Shown here in pieces: positions 5,054 to 6,424 of a stretch of DNA of 6,424 bases (its first letter is position 1; every line of letters starts with the position of its first letter). The position numbers and the translations under genes are program-made. Under the pieces are notes generated by a model, which saw nothing but the letters and a program-made list of their open reading frames with translations, did no database searches and was not told the DNA's origin. This DNA is from an uncultured Acetatifactor sp. (GTDB taxonomy: Bacteria; Bacillota; Clostridia; Lachnospirales; Lachnospiraceae). The stretch is taken from assembly GCA_947644185.1 (NCBI GenBank), contig CANRZC010000139.1:1-6424 (forward strand), read 5' to 3'.

Positions 5054-6424
5054 ATGGCAAAGAAAGCAACAGCAAAAGTGGAAAAAAAGGCAGATATTGA
5101 AAAGGTATTTATCTCAGAGGCTGATCAGTATCTCTTTTCCCAGGCAACCCATTATGACATCTACAAAAAATTGGGAGCCCATGTGTCTGTAGAGGAGGGG
5201 AAAAAGGGGGTTTATTTCGGCGTCTGGGCCCCAAATGCTGTTCAGGTTCATGTGATTGGCAGCTTCAACGGCTGGGATGAGGAGAAGCATCCCATGGAGA
5301 AGTTAGGGCCTGTGGGGATCTGGGGACTGTTTATTCCGGGCCTAGACATAGGGGAAATGTATAAGTTTTTGATTACGGCTCAGAATGGCAGGAAGATTTA
5401 TAAGGCGGATCCCTTTGCCAACAGTGCGGAATACCGACCGGGTACAGCGTCTGTGATCACGGATTTAAACGGTTTCCCCTGGCAGGATGGAAAGTGGATG
5501 GAGGCTCGGGACGGCAAGGATGTGCAAAAGCAGCCCATGGCAATCTATGAGTGCCATATTGGTTCTTTTATGAAGCACCCAGACGGCACAGAGGGCTTTT
5601 ACAATTATCGGGAATTTGCAGACAAGATTGTAGAATACTTAAAGGAAATGAAGTATACCCATGTGGAGCTGATGGGGATTTTGGAGCATCCCTTTGACGG
5701 CTCCTGGGGCTATCAGGTCACAGGCTATTATGCGCCCACATCCCGATATGGAAGTCCTAAGGATTTTATGCATCTGGTGGACAAATTGCACCAGATGGGG
5801 GTAGGCGTTATTCTGGACTGGGTGCCTGCCCATTTTGCCACAGATGCCTACGGGCTGGCGGAATTTGACGGTCAGTGTATCTTCGAACATCCGGATCCCA
5901 GACTGGGGTCTCATCCAGATTGGGGAACTAAGATTTTTAACTATGGCAAGCCAGAGGTAAAGAACTTTTTGATTGCCAATGTGCTGTTTTGGCTGCGGGA
6001 ATTCCATATAGATGGCATTCGAGTGGACGCAGTGGCCTCTATGCTTTACCTAGATTACGGCAAGAAAGACGGCCAGTGGGTGCCCAATAAATATGGCGGG
6101 AACGAGAATCTGGAGGCCATCGAGTTTTTCAAGCACTTAAATTCTGTGGTGCGGGGTACATATCCGGGCTTTATCACCATTGCGGAGGAGTCTACTGCCT
6201 GGCCCAATGTGTCCGGTGAGATTGGCGGAGAGGGACTGGGCTTTACCTTTAAGTGGAACATGGGATGGATGCATGATTTCTGTGAGTACATGAAGCTGGA
6301 TCCCTTGTACCGGAAAGGCAATCACTATGCAATGACCTTTGCCATGAGCTATAATGAATATGAAAAATATATCCTGCCCTTATCCCATGATGAGGTGGTT
6401 CACCTGAAGTGCTCCATGGTGAAT
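5054..6424 (+). CDS. glgB: 1,4-alpha-glucan (glycogen) branching enzyme GlgB, 3' end beyond window
   Basis: GlgB cuts an alpha-1,4-glucan chain and rejoins it as an alpha-1,6 branch during glycogen synthesis in the cytosol. The window holds 457 codons with no stop. A short Lys/Ala-rich leader (1-15) precedes a single CBM48 (about 50-135, with GVYFGVWAPNAVQVHVIGSFNGWD). The GH13 barrel follows: EHPFDGSWGYQVTGYYAPTSRYG (211-233), region I DWVPAH (255-260), region II GIRVDAV with nucleophile Asp325, region III AEES with acid Glu378, and region IV SHDEVVH with Asp446. Spacings of the three catalytic residues (53 and 121) equal those recalled for E. coli GlgB (D405, E458, D526). The C-terminal beta domain, probably 150-200 residues, lies outside. 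Only one N-terminal CBM48 is present, so this is the shorter branching-enzyme type. It follows the large TPR/AAA-like gene by 14 bp and is likely expressed from the promoter at 1751. Confidence 0.97.
   Translation, partial: MAKKATAKVEKKADIEKVFISEADQYLFSQATHYDIYKKLGAHVSVEEGKKGVYFGVWAPNAVQVHVIGSFNGWDEEKHPMEKLGPVGIWGLFIPGLDIGEMYKFLITAQNGRKIYKADPFANSAEYRPGTASVITDLNGFPWQDGKWMEARDGKDVQKQPMAIYECHIGSFMKHPDGTEGFYNYREFADKIVEYLKEMKYTHVELMGILEHPFDGSWGYQVTGYYAPTSRYGSPKDFMHLVDKLHQMGVGVILDWVPAHFATDAYGLAEFDGQCIFEHPDPRLGSHPDWGTKIFNYGKPEVKNFLIANVLFWLREFHIDGIRVDAVASMLYLDYGKKDGQWVPNKYGGNENLEAIEFFKHLNSVVRGTYPGFITIAEESTAWPNVSGEIGGEGLGFTFKWNMGWMHDFCEYMKLDPLYRKGNHYAMTFAMSYNEYEKYILPLSHDEVVHLKCSMVN

Noticed and set aside
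5639..6007. 122-codon open frame on the - strand
   Set aside because: It is antisense to the conserved GH13 core of glgB, whose catalytic motifs are intact on the + strand.

Overview
This window looks like ordinary chromosomal sequence from a Gram-positive anaerobe of the class Clostridia, most likely Lachnospiraceae. The grounds are the RsmA N-terminus (KYNFTFQKKYGQNFLID), the clostridial style of GlgB (one CBM48 ahead of the GH13 domain), sigma-A type promoter and Shine-Dalgarno signals, and a large TPR/acidic/AAA-like protein whose general layout I recall from Lachnospiraceae hypothetical proteins. That taxonomic call comes from memory of the families, not from a search. All supported genes are on the + strand, and I see no insertion sequence, prophage, tRNA, rRNA or CRISPR.

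Layout. Bases 1-179 hold at most one doubtful small ORF (44-157). Bases 180-839 encode a beta-phosphoglucomutase-like HAD phosphatase. After 41 bp, which carry a small inverted repeat, comes rsmA (881-1735), the 16S rRNA A1518/A1519 dimethyltransferase. A 118-bp gap contains a convincing sigma-A promoter (TTGACA, 18 bp, extended -10 TGgTAAACT). It drives a TTG-started gene for a 1061-residue protein (1854-5039). Fourteen bases later glgB, the glycogen branching enzyme, starts at 5054 and runs off the right edge with its C-terminal domain missing.

The notable gene is the 1061-residue protein. It has an N-terminal TPR-like helical region, a very long acidic linker with short conserved-looking islands, an in-frame tandem repeat array (45-residue units built from 13-residue Glu/Tyr/Leu/Pro modules), and a C-terminal domain that resembles a CbbX/SpoVK-type AAA+ fold but appears to have lost the Walker A lysine and both Walker B acidic residues. 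I infer a non-catalytic scaffold or regulatory protein. Tight spacing with glgB, behind a shared promoter, suggests a link to glycogen metabolism, but that rests on gene order alone. The HAD gene and rsmA appear to form a separate, earlier transcription unit.
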